Positions 38,920-49,372 of a stretch of 49,510 bases of DNA are shown here, piece by piece; the first letter of the stretch is position 1, and each line of letters begins with the position of its first letter. The position numbers and the translations under genes were made by a program. Location: the NCBI GenBank assembly GCA_019695485.1, contig JAEUAF010000412.1, positions 1 through 49,510 on the forward strand. The letters run 5' to 3'. Source of the stretch: Sorangium sp. (GTDB taxonomy: Bacteria; Myxococcota_A; Polyangia; Polyangiales; Polyangiaceae). The notes below the pieces were generated by a model. The model searched no databases, was not told where the DNA came from, and saw only the letters and a list, made by a program, of their open reading frames with translations.

Positions 38920-39381
38920 TTAGCCGCCGACGCGACCGCCGACCGCCGCAACGGCTTCACGGGGCTCCGAGAGAAACTGCGCGAGTCTCCGAATTTCCTG
39001 CTCGGTGAGTACCTCTGATAGCCAGGCGAAGAGCGCGTCGGTCTCGAAAAAGAGGCGCCGCTCCTGGTGTCCGCTCCGACGCACCAATCGCAGGAACTGC
39101 AGCACGGCAACCTCGGAGCCGTGCGAGGCAATGGCTCCGCTGCGCTGCACCCGGGGATTGTTCGCCGACATCCGAGCCAGTGCACGTTCGGCGGCATCGC
39201 TCGCCATCAACGGACAGTTGCGCCAATCGACCACGGTGACCGCCCGTTGGTCCGGCGCGAGCGTGGCCATGGCCGCGCCGATTGATTCGAAGAGCTCGTC
39301 CACGTCCGCTACCCGCTGAAAGCCGCGATTCACGCGGATTTCGAGGAGGCGCCCGGTGTGGATAGCTGCCCAGTTGACCAC
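38920..39381 (-). CDS. Hypothetical STAS/SpoIIAA-like protein
   Basis: RLLEIRVNRGFQRVADVDELFESIGAAMATLAPDQRAVTVVDWRNCPLMASDAAERALARM; fold guess only. Confidence 0.55.
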   Translation of the reverse strand: MVNWAAIHTGRLLEIRVNRGFQRVADVDELFESIGAAMATLAPDQRAVTVVDWRNCPLMASDAAERALARMSANNPRVQRSGAIASHGSEVAVLQFLRLVRRSGHQERRLFFETDALFAWLSEVLTEQEIRRLAQFLSEPREAVAAVGGRVGG

Positions 39382-39633
39382 GATGACTCTCTGGACGGCC
39401 GTGCGGGGCTACGGCTGAAGGGGTGAGCTCGCGCGCGTGTGGGGCGATGTGCGCCGCACCACTGGCGGTGGCGACGGTGGGCCCGAGCAGCAGGGCCTGG
39501 TTTCAAGTGAGGCCCTGTGTTCTTTGTTGGTGGATGCAGGTCAGCGGTTCTGACGCTTCAAGACGACGACAGTGCCGCCGTCGTTCCCTGCTACGAGCCG
39601 CGCGGCTGAGCCTCGCGCTAAAGGGGCGCTTTG

Positions 39634-41160
39634 ATGAATAGTGAACCGCGAGAGCTGTTGCTCACTGGGCAGGCGCTGCGAACCCTCGAGATTGAGGCTG
39701 TCGCGCGTGGGGGCTGGGCCGTGCGATTGAGTGCGGAGGCGCTCGAGAACTTGGAGCGTTCGCAGCAGCGGTTAGCAGATGCCATCCAGCGCGGCGAGGT
39801 AATCTATGGCGTCAACACCGGATTCGGGTCGCTGGCACAGAAGCGGCTCGACGGCGACATGTTGCGAGACGTGCAGAGAAACCTGATCTTGTCTCACGCC
39901 GCGGGCGTGGGCGAGCCGCTCGCCGTCGAGGTCGTGCGCGCCATGCTGCTATTGCTGGTGGCCTCGCTCGCGCGTGGTTTTTCTGGCGTGCGCCCGCTCG
40001 TGGCCGAGCGCATCGTCGCATTGCTGAACGGCGACGTGACACCGATCGTCCCCGCCCTCGGGTCCGTCGGTGCGTCGGGCGACTTGGCACCCCTTGCGCA
40101 CGCCGCGCTGGTCTTGATCGGCGAAGGCGAGGCACTGATCGCGGGCGAGCGCGTGAGCGGCGCCGAAGCATTGTCGCGCCTCGGGCTTCAGCCGCTCGAA
40201 CTCGGGGCAAAGGAAGGGCTCGCGCTGGTGAACGGGACACACCTGATGGCGGCTCAAGCGGCGCTGTTTTTTGCGGACGCCGAGCGACTGATCGCAGCCG
40301 CGCTGTGCGCCGCCGCGATGTCGATCGATGCTTGTCGTGGGAGCGATGCATTTTTGGACCCGCGCGTGCACCAAGTTCGCGGTCAGCTCGGGCAGCTCGA
40401 GGTCGCGCAACGCATTTCCGCGCTGATCAAAGGCAGCCAGATCGTTCCCAGTCACCTCCACGATGATCCTCGCGTGCAAGACCCGTATTCGTTGCGCTGC
40501 GTGCCTCAGGTGGTCGGCGCGGCTCTCGATGTATTGGGCTTTGCGCGAGGCGTGGTTGAGCGAGAGTTCGGTGCCGTGACCGACAATCCGCTGGTGTTCG
40601 AGGCGGACTCCGGACGATCGATCATTTCTGCTGGCAATTTCCACGGCATGCCGCTCGCGGTCGCGCTGGACAGCGCCGTGATCGGACTCGCCCATGTGGC
40701 GGGGATCGCGGAGCGGCGCGTGTACTACATACTTGCCGCTTCCGATGCCGAAAATCCGCTGAATCCGCACTTGTCGCCGTCGCCCGGCTTGCACTCGGGC
40801 CTGATGATCACGCAGTACGTCGCGGCGGCGTGCTGCAACGAGATCGTGGGTCTTACGCTGCCGTCGAGCGCCATGAATCTTCCGACCAGCGCCGGCATGG
40901 AAGACTATAACTCGTTCGGCGCTCGCTCTGCAGCCAAGGCGCGACGAGCCTTGGAGCTTACGAGAGCTGTGGTAGCGATCGAACTCTTGTGTTCCGCGGA
41001 GGCGCTCGAGTATCAACGGCCGTTGCGTTCGGGGCCGGGTGTCGAGCGCGCGTACGAGAGCGTGCGTCGCGTTGTGTCCCGGCGCGCGGCAGACCGGCCC
41101 CCTGCGCCCGACATCGCGGCAATCTCAGCGCTGATTGCCGAAGGCTGCTTTCAGGGTTGA
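39634..41160 (+). CDS. hutH: Histidine ammonia-lyase
   Basis: YGVNTGFGSLAQKRL, GSVGASGDLAPLAH (MIO), NGTHLMAA, GNFHGMPLA, SSAMNLPTSAGMEDYNSFG. Confidence 0.95.
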   Translation: MNSEPRELLLTGQALRTLEIEAVARGGWAVRLSAEALENLERSQQRLADAIQRGEVIYGVNTGFGSLAQKRLDGDMLRDVQRNLILSHAAGVGEPLAVEVVRAMLLLLVASLARGFSGVRPLVAERIVALLNGDVTPIVPALGSVGASGDLAPLAHAALVLIGEGEALIAGERVSGAEALSRLGLQPLELGAKEGLALVNGTHLMAAQAALFFADAERLIAAALCAAAMSIDACRGSDAFLDPRVHQVRGQLGQLEVAQRISALIKGSQIVPSHLHDDPRVQDPYSLRCVPQVVGAALDVLGFARGVVEREFGAVTDNPLVFEADSGRSIISAGNFHGMPLAVALDSAVIGLAHVAGIAERRVYYILAASDAENPLNPHLSPSPGLHSGLMITQYVAAACCNEIVGLTLPSSAMNLPTSAGMEDYNSFGARSAAKARRALELTRAVVAIELLCSAEALEYQRPLRSGPGVERAYESVRRVVSRRAADRPPAPDIAAISALIAEGCFQG

Positions 41161-41319
41161 AAGCGCTGAGGCAATTCGAAAGCGCGCGCCGGCGCCGCGA
41201 ACCCGCGCGGATTGCAAAGAAAGTACCAAAAGGTCGGGCGCTTGCGGCTCAAGGCGACACTTTTTCAGCCGTTCACCCTCCATGCTTACGTTCCGGCGCC
41301 GGTAGCCGTTTTAGGCTCT

Positions 41320-42198
41320 ATGCGGGCAGGGCGTTCTGCTCGCTTTTTCATGAACCGAGAACTGAGGCGAAGGGCCCCGGAGGGCATGCAGGGACTTTCG
41401 GAGATCACCGAGAGCCTGGTTCCTCTATTGGTTTCGCGGGCTCCCGCGGCGCGCCCCCGCACCCAAGTCGTCACGCCAAGTCGCGTGCGCATGGCCGTCT
41501 TGAGTGGGGTTGCGGGCTTCGTGGATGCGGCGGGATTCGTCACCTTGGCGGGCTTGTTTCCAGCGCACATCACGGGGGAGTTGGTGGGTGCAGCGGCGGG
41601 CATGTCGGCGGCCAGTGGCGCGGTGGAGGCGTCGCGTCTATCCGTGATCGCGGTCTTCCTGGGTGCGGTCGTGGTGGGCGCTCTAGTCTCGCGAGCGTTT
41701 CGGCAACGGGGAAGGTCACCATTGGCCGCCCTGTTCGGGCTGATGGCCCTCTTGTTGCTGCTTTTCAGCGCGACAGGCGGGCTGCTGCCGTGGCTGGTTC
41801 GCGCTGAGAGTCCGTTCAACGAGTCGTTGAAGCGCTGCAGCGTGGTGGCGGCGATGGGGCTCCAAAACGTGGTGATGCGCCACGCGCTGACGAGCTCTTG
41901 TCCGACCACGGTGATGACTGGCAACTTGACGCAGTTCATCGTCGAGCTCGTCGAGCTGCTGCTCCCGCGGATGAAGGTTCCTGGTCGCGTCTCCGAGCGA
42001 CCATCCAAGTCTCAGGTCCGCTTGCGTGTGCTCGGCACGGCGCTCGGCGCATTTCTGCTGAGCGCAACACTCGGCGGCGCACTCACCTCGAAGTTTGGCG
42101 CGATCAGCGTATCGCTGCCCGCCTTGGCTGTCGCACTGCTTGCCATTCGCGAAGTGCGTTACCCGACCGCGCCGACCCGCACAGGAACGCTCTTCTAG
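41320..42198 (+). CDS. DUF1275 (YoaK-like) membrane protein
   Basis: [29 protein letters not shown]...[26 protein letters not shown]; several TM helices; exact start uncertain. Confidence 0.82.
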   Translation: MRAGRSARFFMNRELRRRAPEGMQGLSEITESLVPLLVSRAPAARPRTQVVTPSRVRMAVLSGVAGFVDAAGFVTLAGLFPAHITGELVGAAAGMSAASGAVEASRLSVIAVFLGAVVVGALVSRAFRQRGRSPLAALFGLMALLLLLFSATGGLLPWLVRAESPFNESLKRCSVVAAMGLQNVVMRHALTSSCPTTVMTGNLTQFIVELVELLLPRMKVPGRVSERPSKSQVRLRVLGTALGAFLLSATLGGALTSKFGAISVSLPALAVALLAIREVRYPTAPTRTGTLF

Positions 42199-42319
42199 GA
42201 AGCGCGGCTCGGCGCGCCGGCAGACCACAGCCGCCTACCTTGGCCCGTCGGCTACTCCGCCTGAACGATGGCCGCGACTCGAGCGAAACGCTAAGTTCTG
42301 CTTTCGAAGAAGGGTCCCC

Positions 42320-43999
42320 ATGGTCAGCATTCTGAGTTCCTCCTCGGTTGGCGCGCGGCCCGTACGTGCGGCTCGCGGTTCCGTTCGGACCTGCAAAACC
42401 TGGCAGGCCGAGGCGGCCTTGCGCATGCTCATGAACAATCTGGACCCTGAGGTGGCGGAAGATCCGAATCACCTCGTAGTGTACGGTGGTCGCGGGCAGG
42501 CCGCGCGCTCGTGGGCGGCGTTCGATGCCATCGTGCGCGAGCTCGTCGCGCTCGAATCCGATCAAACGCTGCTGGTCCAATCGGGAAAGCCGGTCGGGGT
42601 GCTGCGCACACACGATGACGCTCCGCGCGTGCTGATCGCCAATAGCAACTTGGTGCCTCATTGGGCCACCGACGAGCACTTCGATGATCTCGCGCGGCGC
42701 GGACTCATCATGTTCGGTCAGATGACGGCCGGGTCCTGGATTTACATCGGGACGCAGGGCATCGTGCAAGGAACCTACGAAACCTTCGCGGAATGTGCTC
42801 GCCAGCACTTCCGTGGCAGCCTTCGCGGTCGACTTTTGGTGACGGCCGGTGCCGGCGGCATGGGCGGGGCGCAGCCGCTTGCCGCTACGATGAACGAGGC
42901 TGTGTGTCTGATTGCGGATGTCGATGCGAGCCGGCTCGAACGGCGCCGCGCCTCGGGCTACCTCGACGAGATCGCCGCCGGCCTCGACGCTGCGATCGAC
43001 CGTGCGCTGTCCGAGCGTGCTGCCGGCGTCGCTGTTTCGATTGGCGTCGCGGTGGACGCACTCACGCTCCTGCAGCGCTTGCTCGATCGCGGCGTGTTGC
43101 CCGACATCGTGACGGACCAGACGCCCGCCCACGACATCCTGAGCTATGTTCCGGCAGGCCATTCAGTTGAGTCAGCGGCACGGCTTCGAGATAGCGACGC
43201 CAAGAGCTATGCGGAGCAGAGCCTCGACACGATGGTCCAGCACGTGCAAAAGCTGGTGGAACTCAAGCGCCGTGGCGCCGTGGTGTTCGACTACGGAAAC
43301 AACCTGCGTGCGCGCGCCGAGCAGCGAGGGTTTGCCGAGGCGTTCGAGTTTCCCGGCTTCGTTCCGGCCTACATTCGGCCCCAGTTTTGCTTGGGGCGTG
43401 GCCCATTCCGCTTCGTCGCGCTCTCCGGCGACGTGCGCGACATCGAGCTCATGGACCGCGAGCTCATTCGCCTGTTTCCCGAAGACACTGGGCTCGCGCG
43501 CTGGCTTTCGCTGGCGGGGGAGCGCATTCAGCACCAGGGCCTGCCGGCGCGGATTTGCTGGCTCGGCCTCGGTCAACGCCAGCGCGCGGGGCTCTTGTTC
43601 AACGATTTGGTGCGGCGCGGGGCGCTGCGAGCCCCGATCGTCATCGGTCGAGATCACCTGGATTGCGGCTCGGTCGCGTCTCCTTATCGAGAGACCGAGG
43701 GCATGCTCGACGGCACGGACGCCGTCAGCGACTGGCCGCTGTTGAACGCTCTGGTCGCGACCGCGAGCGGAGCGTCTTGGGTGAGCCTGCACCATGGCGG
43801 CGGAGTCGGCATTGGATACTCACAGCACGCCGGACAGGTCATCGTTGCGGACGGAACCCCTGAGGCCGCCGGCCGCCTGCTGCGCGTGCTCACCAACGAT
43901 CCGGCGCTTGGCGTCTTGCGTCATGCGGACGCCGGCTACGCCGAAGCCAGCGCGGCCGCGGCTCAGCATGGACTCGCAATCCCCATGGCCCCGCGATGA
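42320..43999 (+). CDS. hutU: Urocanate hydratase
   Basis: [100 protein letters not shown]. Confidence 0.96.
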   Translation: MVSILSSSSVGARPVRAARGSVRTCKTWQAEAALRMLMNNLDPEVAEDPNHLVVYGGRGQAARSWAAFDAIVRELVALESDQTLLVQSGKPVGVLRTHDDAPRVLIANSNLVPHWATDEHFDDLARRGLIMFGQMTAGSWIYIGTQGIVQGTYETFAECARQHFRGSLRGRLLVTAGAGGMGGAQPLAATMNEAVCLIADVDASRLERRRASGYLDEIAAGLDAAIDRALSERAAGVAVSIGVAVDALTLLQRLLDRGVLPDIVTDQTPAHDILSYVPAGHSVESAARLRDSDAKSYAEQSLDTMVQHVQKLVELKRRGAVVFDYGNNLRARAEQRGFAEAFEFPGFVPAYIRPQFCLGRGPFRFVALSGDVRDIELMDRELIRLFPEDTGLARWLSLAGERIQHQGLPARICWLGLGQRQRAGLLFNDLVRRGALRAPIVIGRDHLDCGSVASPYRETEGMLDGTDAVSDWPLLNALVATASGASWVSLHHGGGVGIGYSQHAGQVIVADGTPEAAGRLLRVLTNDPALGVLRHADAGYAEASAAAAQHGLAIPMAPR

Positions 44000-44937
44000 C
44001 GCGCATCCCGCACACGCGGCCAGGCGTTTGGCCGACGCGCCGCGACGATCGCGCGTCGGCCCTGTTCGAGCTCGAGCGGGCGCGTTTCGCTCGCGTAGCC
44101 CTGATCGGCTTGCCTGACGACACCGGCGTTCGGCTAAATGGCGGTCGGCCCGGTGCCGCGCTCGGGCCGCATGCTTTTCGCGCGGCCTTGGCCGGCTTCG
44201 GAACGCCCTACGACGCCGCCACGCGCAGTGTCATCGAGCTTCGTGTGTTCGACGCGGGCGACGTCGAACCCGCAGAAGGGAATGACGAGGCGGCGCTCTT
44301 CGAGACGCACGCGCGCGTCGAAGCGGCGCTGACCGCTCTCCATGAGCTCGGCTTGGTGCCTGCCTGCGTGGGCGGTGGCCACGATCTCAGCTTGCCGAGC
44401 ATTCGAGCGCTGTCACGGCTGTCAGGTGCTAGCTTGGGCGGACTCAACGTCGACGCACATCTCGATGTGCGGAAGCGTGTCGGCTCTGGCATGGCTTTTC
44501 GGCGCCTCATCGAGGAAGAGTGCCTCGCGCCGACGCGCTTCGTCGAGTTCGGGCTGGGTCGCTTCGTGAATGACGAAGCAGATTGCGTGTGGCTCGAGTC
44601 GCTCGGGGCCGAGCTCATCACCGCCGAACAGGTCGCGCGCCGCGAGGTGTCCGTCGAGGCTTGTCTCGGGCGCATCGTTGCGAGTGGGACTAGCTTCGTG
44701 AGCATCGATTTGGACGCCATCGACGCTGCCGCCATGCCCGGCGTGAGCGCGCTGAATCCAGCCGGGCTCGACGTGCACGTCGTGACAGCGCTGGCCGCAG
44801 CGGCAGGCGCCACGAGCGCGGTTCGCCACTTCGACTTGATGGAGCTCTGCCCCGAGCAGGACAGCAGCGGGCGGAGCGCGCGCATCGCGGCGCAGCTCTT
44901 CCTCGCGTATCTCTCGGGGTTTGCGAGGCGCCCTTGA
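43996..44937 (+). CDS. hutG: Formimidoylglutamase/arginase-family ureohydrolase
   Basis: ATGA overlap with hut[42 protein letters not shown] metal-binding motifs. Confidence 0.9.
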   Translation: MTRIPHTRPGVWPTRRDDRASALFELERARFARVALIGLPDDTGVRLNGGRPGAALGPHAFRAALAGFGTPYDAATRSVIELRVFDAGDVEPAEGNDEAALFETHARVEAALTALHELGLVPACVGGGHDLSLPSIRALSRLSGASLGGLNVDAHLDVRKRVGSGMAFRRLIEEECLAPTRFVEFGLGRFVNDEADCVWLESLGAELITAEQVARREVSVEACLGRIVASGTSFVSIDLDAIDAAAMPGVSALNPAGLDVHVVTALAAAAGATSAVRHFDLMELCPEQDSSGRSARIAAQLFLAYLSGFARRP

Positions 44938-46115
44938 GCGGCTTTTTGATCCGCGGGGCACGTGTCGTGGCCGGGGACGGCTCGCCGCCAGCGCGCCTGG
45001 ATGTGCGCACGCGCGATGCCGAGATCGTGGCCGTGGGCGAGGCGCTCGCGAGCGAAGCCGGTGAGAGCCTCGTCGACGCGGGGGGGCGCGTGCTGATGCC
45101 CGGCTTCGTCGCTGCCCATACGCATGCGCTGTGGGCTCAGGATCGACTGCACGCTCTCGAGCTCACTCTGCGCGGCGTTTCGTACCCGGATATCGCGCGC
45201 ATGGGTGGCGGCATCTTCTCGACGGTGCGCGCCGTGCGCGAGGCGTCGGAAGCGGAGCTTGTCGCAAACCTGACGGCGCGACTCAGAGTGATGCTCGCCG
45301 AGGGCACCACCAGCGTCGAAGTCAAATCCGGCTACGGCCTCGACACCGAAAACGAACTCAAAATGCTGCGCGTGATTCAGCGCTGCGGAGAGGCATTCCC
45401 GGGAACGGTGGTCGCGACGGCGCTGCTCGGTCACGCGATTGACCCGGACGAACCCGCGTTCGTGGAGCGCACGCTTCGCGAGACGCTGCCGGCCGTTCAC
45501 GCCGAGTTGCCACGCATCGCAATCGACGCCTACTGCGAGCAAGGCGCTTGGTCGCTCGCCGATTGTCGGCGCTTGTTCGAGCGTGCCCGCGAGCTAGGTC
45601 ATCCGCTGCGCATTCACGCCGATCAATTCGAGCGACAGGGCGCCCTCGGCTTGGCGCTGTCGCTCGGCTTTCGGAGCGTCGACCACTTGGAGCGGAGCTC
45701 GGCTTCGGAGCTCGAACAGCTGGCGAGGAGCGCAACCTTCGGGGTGATTCTGCCGGCCAGCGCCTTTCACCTCGACGGCTGCTACGCGAATGTTCGCGGC
45801 TTTCTCGATGCAGGTGGCAAGCTGGTCTTGGCCAGCAACTGTAACCCAGGTTCAGCGCCGACCTCCTCGATGCCATTCGTGATTGCCCTCGCCGTGCGCC
45901 ACTCCGGCGTTCGGATAGACGAAGCCATCACCGCGACGACCAAGAACCCAGCGCTCCTGCTAGGCCTCACCGATCGCGGCGTCGTCCGTGCCGGGGCGCG
46001 CGCAGATTTGCTCTTGCTGCGCCACACGGACGAACGCCTGCTGGCCTATGAGTTCGGGGGTAACCCGGTGAGCTGGGTGATGGCAGGGGGCAGGGTAGTG
46101 CGCGAGGACGCTTAG
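44934..46115 (+). CDS. hutI: Imidazolonepropionase
   Basis: TTGA overlap with hutG; PGFVAAHTHALWA, TTSVEVKSGYGLDTENELKMLRV, IHADQFE, LASNCNPGSAPTSSM. Confidence 0.93.
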   Translation: MSGFLIRGARVVAGDGSPPARLDVRTRDAEIVAVGEALASEAGESLVDAGGRVLMPGFVAAHTHALWAQDRLHALELTLRGVSYPDIARMGGGIFSTVRAVREASEAELVANLTARLRVMLAEGTTSVEVKSGYGLDTENELKMLRVIQRCGEAFPGTVVATALLGHAIDPDEPAFVERTLRETLPAVHAELPRIAIDAYCEQGAWSLADCRRLFERARELGHPLRIHADQFERQGALGLALSLGFRSVDHLERSSASELEQLARSATFGVILPASAFHLDGCYANVRGFLDAGGKLVLASNCNPGSAPTSSMPFVIALAVRHSGVRIDEAITATTKNPALLLGLTDRGVVRAGARADLLLLRHTDERLLAYEFGGNPVSWVMAGGRVVREDA

Positions 46116-46624
46116 TCCTTCTTGTCCTTCTTCTCGCGCTCCTTTTCCTTGCGCTCCTCTTCCTCGCGTTCCTTCTTCTCTTTGGCTTCCTCTGCCTTGC
46201 GCTCTTTTTCGGCTTGCTCCTTGATCTCGCGCTCCTCTTTGTCCTTCTGCGCTTGCTCTCGCTTCTTCTCGTCCTCTTGCTGCATCTCGAGGGTGTTGCA
46301 GTGGAGGGCTCGGCCGTTGATGACCACTTCGCGTTGGCTGGTGGTGCCGATCGGTCCGCCGCGCGTGTTCTCCACGAGCGCGAAGTTGCCTTTGAGCGCG
46401 GCAGCCTGATTGCGGAAATCGTTCTCCGCACCTTTCCGCGCGGACTTCTCGTCGTCGGCGTGTGACGTGCCGGTGATCTTGCCGAGAGGTTTGCAATCCA
46501 CGGGTTTGTCCGTGTCGTGCACGATGGTCACGTTCTCGGCCTTAGACTCGAGCTTGGCGACGCTGTTGAATACACAGCCACTCAGCGCGAGCGCCACTAC
46601 GAAAAGCGTTGATTCTTTGGTCAT
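46112..46624 (-). CDS. DUF4156-like lipoprotein with highly charged K/E-rich C-terminal helix
   Basis: LALSGCVFNSV lipobox; KITGTSHADDEKSARKGAENDFRNQAAALKGNFALVE; tail EDEKKREQAQKDKEEREIKEQAEKERKAEEAKEKKEREEEERKEKEREKKDKKD. Start at ATG 46624. Confidence 0.75.
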   Translation of the reverse strand: MTKESTLFVVALALSGCVFNSVAKLESKAENVTIVHDTDKPVDCKPLGKITGTSHADDEKSARKGAENDFRNQAAALKGNFALVENTRGGPIGTTSQREVVINGRALHCNTLEMQQEDEKKREQAQKDKEEREIKEQAEKERKAEEAKEKKEREEEERKEKEREKKDKKD

Positions 46625-46748
46625 TTGCGGGTCCGTCTCCGCGCGCAGACTATCCCAGTGCCTCGCCGAAAACGAGCCGGGCGCCGCGCGCTTTTGCCGA
46701 CGATCGCTCAGGTCGAGCTCCGGTTTCACTGAGCGCAAAGCTTTCCGC

Positions 46749-47504
46749 TCAGTGTGCCGCCGGCCGCGGTGCGCACAGTCGCAACGTGGGTTTGAAGTCC
46801 GATCCCGCGGGATCATCCACGCATTGAGAGTCAGCCGGACAGTCGGAGTCGAGGTGACAGGCGATGCGCCCATAGCGCTCGAGGCAGTAGTTCTTGGACG
46901 AACACTCCGTGGCAGCGGCGGACCCGAATTCCCTCCCGAAGTCGGGATTCGCGCAGCACGCCTTCGGTTTTTCGCAACCTTCGGGCCCTGAGCAGCTCGC
47001 ACGAAACGGGAGGCACTGCGAACTTTCGCGGACGCAGGCCGGCTTGACCAGAGCTTGGTCCCCACAAAAGCGCCGATTCTCGTCGCGCCGAATCGGATAG
47101 GGCGAGTAATGCGGCGCGATATGTGCGTCGTAGACCGTCTCGTTGCCGCTCTTGATGGCGAGCCCGAAGCGTTTGGGTGCGGCCGCGAAGGTGAGTCCGA
47201 CGATGCTTTGGTGCTTGCCGCGGCTTTGCGTCTTCAATTCGACGGCCATGGTGCAGCGACTGGTGTCCACCCGCGCAGGCACGGGCAGCGAAACCTCGAA
47301 CTCGCAGGGCTTGAGTGCCTCATCGAGCGAGAGCTTGAAAACGTAAGGGCCGGGCTCGGTGAGCGGTGGCTGGAACTCGATGAACACTCCACCAGGGCAC
47401 GGCTTGGGGCCGAGGCGTGCCCAGGCGAGCCATCCCATGAAACCAAAGGCTGCCAGTGCTCCGAGTATTTGGGCGGAAGTCTTGGTCACGGCTAGTCGAG
47501 GCAA
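46749..47504 (-). CDS. Hypothetical Cys-rich protein with N-terminal TM/signal anchor
   Basis: ILGALAAFGFMGWLAWARLG TM; C-terminal Cys-rich CHLDSDCPADSQCVDDPAG. Confidence 0.65.
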   Translation of the reverse strand: MPRLAVTKTSAQILGALAAFGFMGWLAWARLGPKPCPGGVFIEFQPPLTEPGPYVFKLSLDEALKPCEFEVSLPVPARVDTSRCTMAVELKTQSRGKHQSIVGLTFAAAPKRFGLAIKSGNETVYDAHIAPHYSPYPIRRDENRRFCGDQALVKPACVRESSQCLPFRASCSGPEGCEKPKACCANPDFGREFGSAAATECSSKNYCLERYGRIACHLDSDCPADSQCVDDPAGSDFKPTLRLCAPRPAAH

Positions 47505-47995
47505 ATCTCTGGAGGCGGTTCGTCGAGCGCAACGGCTCCCATTTGTCGTTGGCCGCGGGCGAGCATCCGAAAGCAGCCGAAGGTTTTCACGAACTCGGAG
47601 CAGCGCCCCACGAAGTAGCCGCGCTCGGGAGGCCCGGGCTCCGAAACCTCACGGCGGATTGGCTCGAGAATACATTGCCCGGCGCAGTCCGCAGCATCGC
47701 GACAGTCGCGGCCTTTATCCGCGGTTCGACACAAACAGTAGACCGCCTGCGCCAGCCCGTGTGGGCCAAATTCCCCGGCGCATTGCCGGGAGCATTCTTC
47801 CGCCGATGTGGGCGGCGTCTCGACCAACGCGGTCGCCTGCGCGCCGTCGGCTCCGCCCCCGCTCGCTGAGTCGGCGGACTCCGCTTTAAGCTCGGGTGGC
47901 GTCGTCGCCGGCGAGGCGACGGGGGCTGTCCCAGGTTGGGGCAGCGAGCAGGCCCACGAGCACAGGGCGAAAAGTGAGCTCCGAACGCCACGCAT
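47492..47995 (-). CDS. Hypothetical Cys-rich lipoprotein-like protein
   Basis: MRGVRSSLFALCSWACSLPQ signal; EECSRQCAGEF...CLCRTADKGRDCRDAADCAGQC; overlaps next gene by 13 nt. Confidence 0.65.
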   Translation of the reverse strand: MRGVRSSLFALCSWACSLPQPGTAPVASPATTPPELKAESADSASGGGADGAQATALVETPPTSAEECSRQCAGEFGPHGLAQAVYCLCRTADKGRDCRDAADCAGQCILEPIRREVSEPGPPERGYFVGRCSEFVKTFGCFRMLARGQRQMGAVALDEPPPEICLD

Positions 47996-48119
47996 GCTGC
48001 CACTTTCGCCGATTTTCCTGCGTGCGCCAACAGCTCTCCCCGCGGCCTACCGCGAGCGGCCGGCCAAGCTCGCAAGGCCGGAACTAAACTCCGGTCACAC
48101 CGAGGTCGTTGTAGAACGA

Positions 48120-48719
48120 ATGGTCGACGGCCAGAGGTCCGAGGTGCTGGTTTCGACACCTCCCGGGGAGTCCGGGACGGAGCGTTCGTCCACTCGCCTC
48201 AGTGCTCGGCGTGAGGCCCTAAACGAGATGTTCGCTGCCTGCGCGCGCGAGTTGCTCGAAGGCTACGCCGCGTCGGTCACGCCGTTAGTGCCCGAGGTCG
48301 ACAAGCGTGCGTTCGACGGCTGGGCCGCGCGTATCCAGTTCACGGGTGAGCAGCTCCACGGCACCATTTGGCTTCGCGTCAGCCGCACGCTGAGCCAAGC
48401 GACGCTCTGTGCTGCTTCCGGCAGGGGCTCTGTCTCGGAGCATTTGTTGCCCGACTGGAGCGGGGAGCTCGCCAACCAATTGCTCGGCCGTTTGAAGAAC
48501 AAGGTGCGCCCCTTCGCAGTCTCGTTCGAGCTCTTGGTGCCGCAGGTCTTTGTCGAGAGTGAGGAGTCGCCACTTTCGCCCAAAGGTGTTTGCCTTCGAT
48601 GGGGAGGGCAAAGTGGAGAGTTCTGGTGCTGGCTCGATGCGACCCTGGCGCCCGATACGCAGTTCGTCGTCGATGAGACGATCGTCCCCGTTGAAGAGGG
48701 CGAGCTCATTCTGTTTTAG
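48120..48719 (+). CDS. CheX/CheC-like domain protein
   Basis: MFAACARELLEGYAASVTPLVPEVDKRAFDGWAARIQFTGEQLHGTIWLRVSRTLSQ...LPDWSGELANQLLGRLKNKVRPFAVSFELLVPQV. ELANQLLGRLKN resembles the CheX/CheC EN motif. Confidence 0.65.
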   Translation: MVDGQRSEVLVSTPPGESGTERSSTRLSARREALNEMFAACARELLEGYAASVTPLVPEVDKRAFDGWAARIQFTGEQLHGTIWLRVSRTLSQATLCAASGRGSVSEHLLPDWSGELANQLLGRLKNKVRPFAVSFELLVPQVFVESEESPLSPKGVCLRWGGQSGEFWCWLDATLAPDTQFVVDETIVPVEEGELILF

Positions 48720-48728
48720 GCGCGCGCG

Positions 48729-49142
48729 TTACCCGGAACTGTTCGCCGCGAGTGCCCGCGTCACGGCGCTCACCAGGTCGTCGATCGTAAACGGCTTGTT
48801 CAGGATCGGTCGGCGGTGCTGGGGATCGGCGAGTTCGAGCTCGCGCAATGCGTCCGTATCCGCGTAGCCCGTCATGAAGGCGACCGGCAGCTCGGGGCGA
48901 AGCTTGCTCACTTCGCGGGCGAGCTCGGCACCGCCCATTCGCGGCATGACCAAATCCGTCAGCAGCAAGTCCGCCTGAACGCCCGTAAGAATGAGCTCGA
49001 GCGCGGCTTGCCCGTCTTCACGGCTCGTGACACGCGCGCCTGCGCGCGACAGACCGCGTTCGATGGTGCGGCGTACCGCTTCAACGTCCTCTGCTACTAG
49101 GATGTGTAGGTCTGCAAGTCGTTGGGCGTTGGGTCTTGTCAC
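48729..49142 (-). CDS. CheY-like response regulator receiver protein
   Basis: HILVAEDVEAVRRTIERGLSRAGARVTSREDGQAALELI...LLLTDLVMPRMGGAEL...FMTGYAD...LNKPFTIDDL. Confidence 0.9.
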   Translation of the reverse strand: MTRPNAQRLADLHILVAEDVEAVRRTIERGLSRAGARVTSREDGQAALELILTGVQADLLLTDLVMPRMGGAELAREVSKLRPELPVAFMTGYADTDALRELELADPQHRRPILNKPFTIDDLVSAVTRALAANSSG

Positions 49143-49372
49143 CTGCGCCAGGGGTCGGACTCAATGGCCCGTCGAGTTCCGATCGACCAGGTTTCGAGCC
49201 GACCGTCCAAGCGTAGCGATCCCTTCGCTACCCTGCGAGCGAAATGTCACGCAATCCGCCTGCGCTTCGATATGTGTTTATTCAAAGACGCCCGGCGACC
49301 CGAGGTGTCGGCGACGTTCGCGTTTCAGCGGTGAGTCGGTTCTGAGCCTTTGTTCGCCCTCAAGTGTTGGCG

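Noticed and set aside
39423-39641. 72-aa plus-strand ORF upstream of hutH
   Set aside because: Arg-rich, no signal or family features, no convincing RBS.
40084-40099. TTGGCACCCCTTGCGC as a sigma-54 promoter
   Set aside because: GG-to-GC spacing is wrong (8 instead of 10) and it lies inside hutH coding sequence.
39949-41016. 355-aa minus-strand ORF
   Set aside because: Antisense shadow of hutH, which has clear family motifs.
42104-43162. 352-aa minus-strand ORF
   Set aside because: Antisense shadow of hutU.
44208-45542. 444-aa minus-strand ORF
   Set aside because: Antisense to hutG and hutI; compositionally biased.
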